DNA from: Pelobacter propionicus DSM 2379
GTDB lineage: Bacteria > Desulfobacterota > Desulfuromonadia > Geobacterales > Pseudopelobacteraceae
Direction: 5' to 3'
Assembly (NCBI RefSeq): GCF_000015045.1
Contig: NC_008609.1
Location: 992,001 to 1,056,000, forward strand
DNA length: 64,000 nt
The notes beneath the pieces were generated by a model. That model was given only the letters and a program-made list of their open reading frames with translations, was not told the origin of the DNA and did no database searches. Both the position numbers and the translations under genes were made by a program. Below, one piece after another: positions 63,663 through 64,000 of this stretch. How positions within the stretch are numbered: position 1 is the stretch's first letter; each line of letters starts with the position of its first letter.

Positions 63663-64000
63663 ATGTCAATACCATCAGCTGAAGAACAACTCAAGTTCAT
63701 CACAAATATCCAGCGAATTCTCGATGAAGGATCATTTGTGGCGACATACAAATTTGCCTTACTCATGTCCCTTGCTGACTATGCCATTAAGTCTGGCAAT
63801 GACTCTGCTGACCACTGCCAACTGACAACTCATGATATTGCAGAGAGTTTTGTTGAATATTATTGGAGGCAGGCGATCCCATATGCACATCATAAAGGAA
63901 CTGTTCGAGTTTTGAAACAGGGGACAGGGTTGCAGCCCGTTGTGATCAGCCGAATAATTGAACTTCATCAGCAATTTCAAGGATCATTGGCTGCTGTTCG
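63663..64000 (+). CDS. Start of a protein of the HNH-associated family (partial)
   Basis: 112 residues from ATG 63663 to the window edge; no stop is reached. The N-terminus SAEEQLKFITNIQRILDEGSFVATYKFALLMSLADYAI and then IAESFVEYYWRQAIPY match a widespread family usually annotated as HNH endonuclease and often encoded next to HIT proteins and DUF3427 helicases. The nuclease part would lie beyond the window. It appears cotranscribed with the HIT gene. Confidence 0.75.
   Translation, partial: MSIPSAEEQLKFITNIQRILDEGSFVATYKFALLMSLADYAIKSGNDSADHCQLTTHDIAESFVEYYWRQAIPYAHHKGTVRVLKQGTGLQPVVISRIIELHQQFQGSLAAV

Noticed and set aside
1-64000. CRISPR arrays, rRNA genes or complete tRNA genes
   Set aside because: I looked for regularly spaced repeats and rRNA/tRNA cores and found none besides the tRNA-fMet 3' fragment. 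A small RNA without protein-like signal could be missed by eye.

Overview
The window looks like chromosome of a GC-rich member of the Geobacteraceae or a close relative (Geobacter or Pelobacter propionicus type). The evidence is gene order and protein character: rimP-nusA-ylxR-infB-rbfA-nrnA-truB-rpsO-pnp, then kdsD-kdsC-lptC-lptA-lptB-rpoN-hpf-hprK-rapZ-EIIA(Man)-HPr-EI, then a prepilin peptidase, a two-component pair, a PilY1/minor-pilin cluster and pilMNOPQ. No species assignment can be proved from the sequence alone.

Positions 1-10,370 hold a mixed set: the tail of an unknown gene, a BrnT/CopG-type toxin-antitoxin pair, upp on the minus strand, a fusion of a PolA-type 5'-3' exonuclease with RNase HI, several lipoproteins, a YceI protein, a sirtuin and a PLP aminotransferase. 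Positions 10,660-20,910 are the translation/RNA operon, with its own promoter, a leader hairpin that could attenuate it, and clear terminators after rpsO and pnp. Positions 21,096-31,981 carry Kdo synthesis, LPS transport, sigma-54, hibernation factor and a regulatory PTS without sugar permease subunits.

Positions 31,994-50,609 are type IV pilus biology. They contain the prepilin peptidase, a histidine kinase interrupted by an in-frame amber codon, an NtrC-type regulator, and a near-perfect sigma-54 promoter ahead of a DsbC-like protein, a small secreted protein, PilY1 and four minor pilins. pilM-N-O-P-Q follows. Then come small genes (a 55-residue protein with an excellent ribosome site, a PilZ protein, a 61-residue membrane protein) and a YyaL-type thioredoxin protein.

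From 54,263 to the end is an accessory region. It starts with the 3' half of an initiator tRNA-fMet gene, broken at the anticodon loop and still followed by its terminator, which is the signature of tRNA-targeted integration. Next come repeated AGGGTAC boxes, a decayed WYL-regulator tail, a GEMM-type cyclic-dinucleotide riboswitch with promoter and terminator, and a DUF3427-helicase tail. An AT-rich 1,870-residue protein follows that joins an archaeo-eukaryotic-type primase domain, a cysteine cluster, a reverse transcriptase and about 1,190 further residues. After it lie an HNH endonuclease, a NERD-domain protein with zinc ribbons, a HIT protein and the start of another protein of a family often found with them. 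This reads as a defence island, and the primase-reverse transcriptase under a possible second-messenger riboswitch is its most unusual element.
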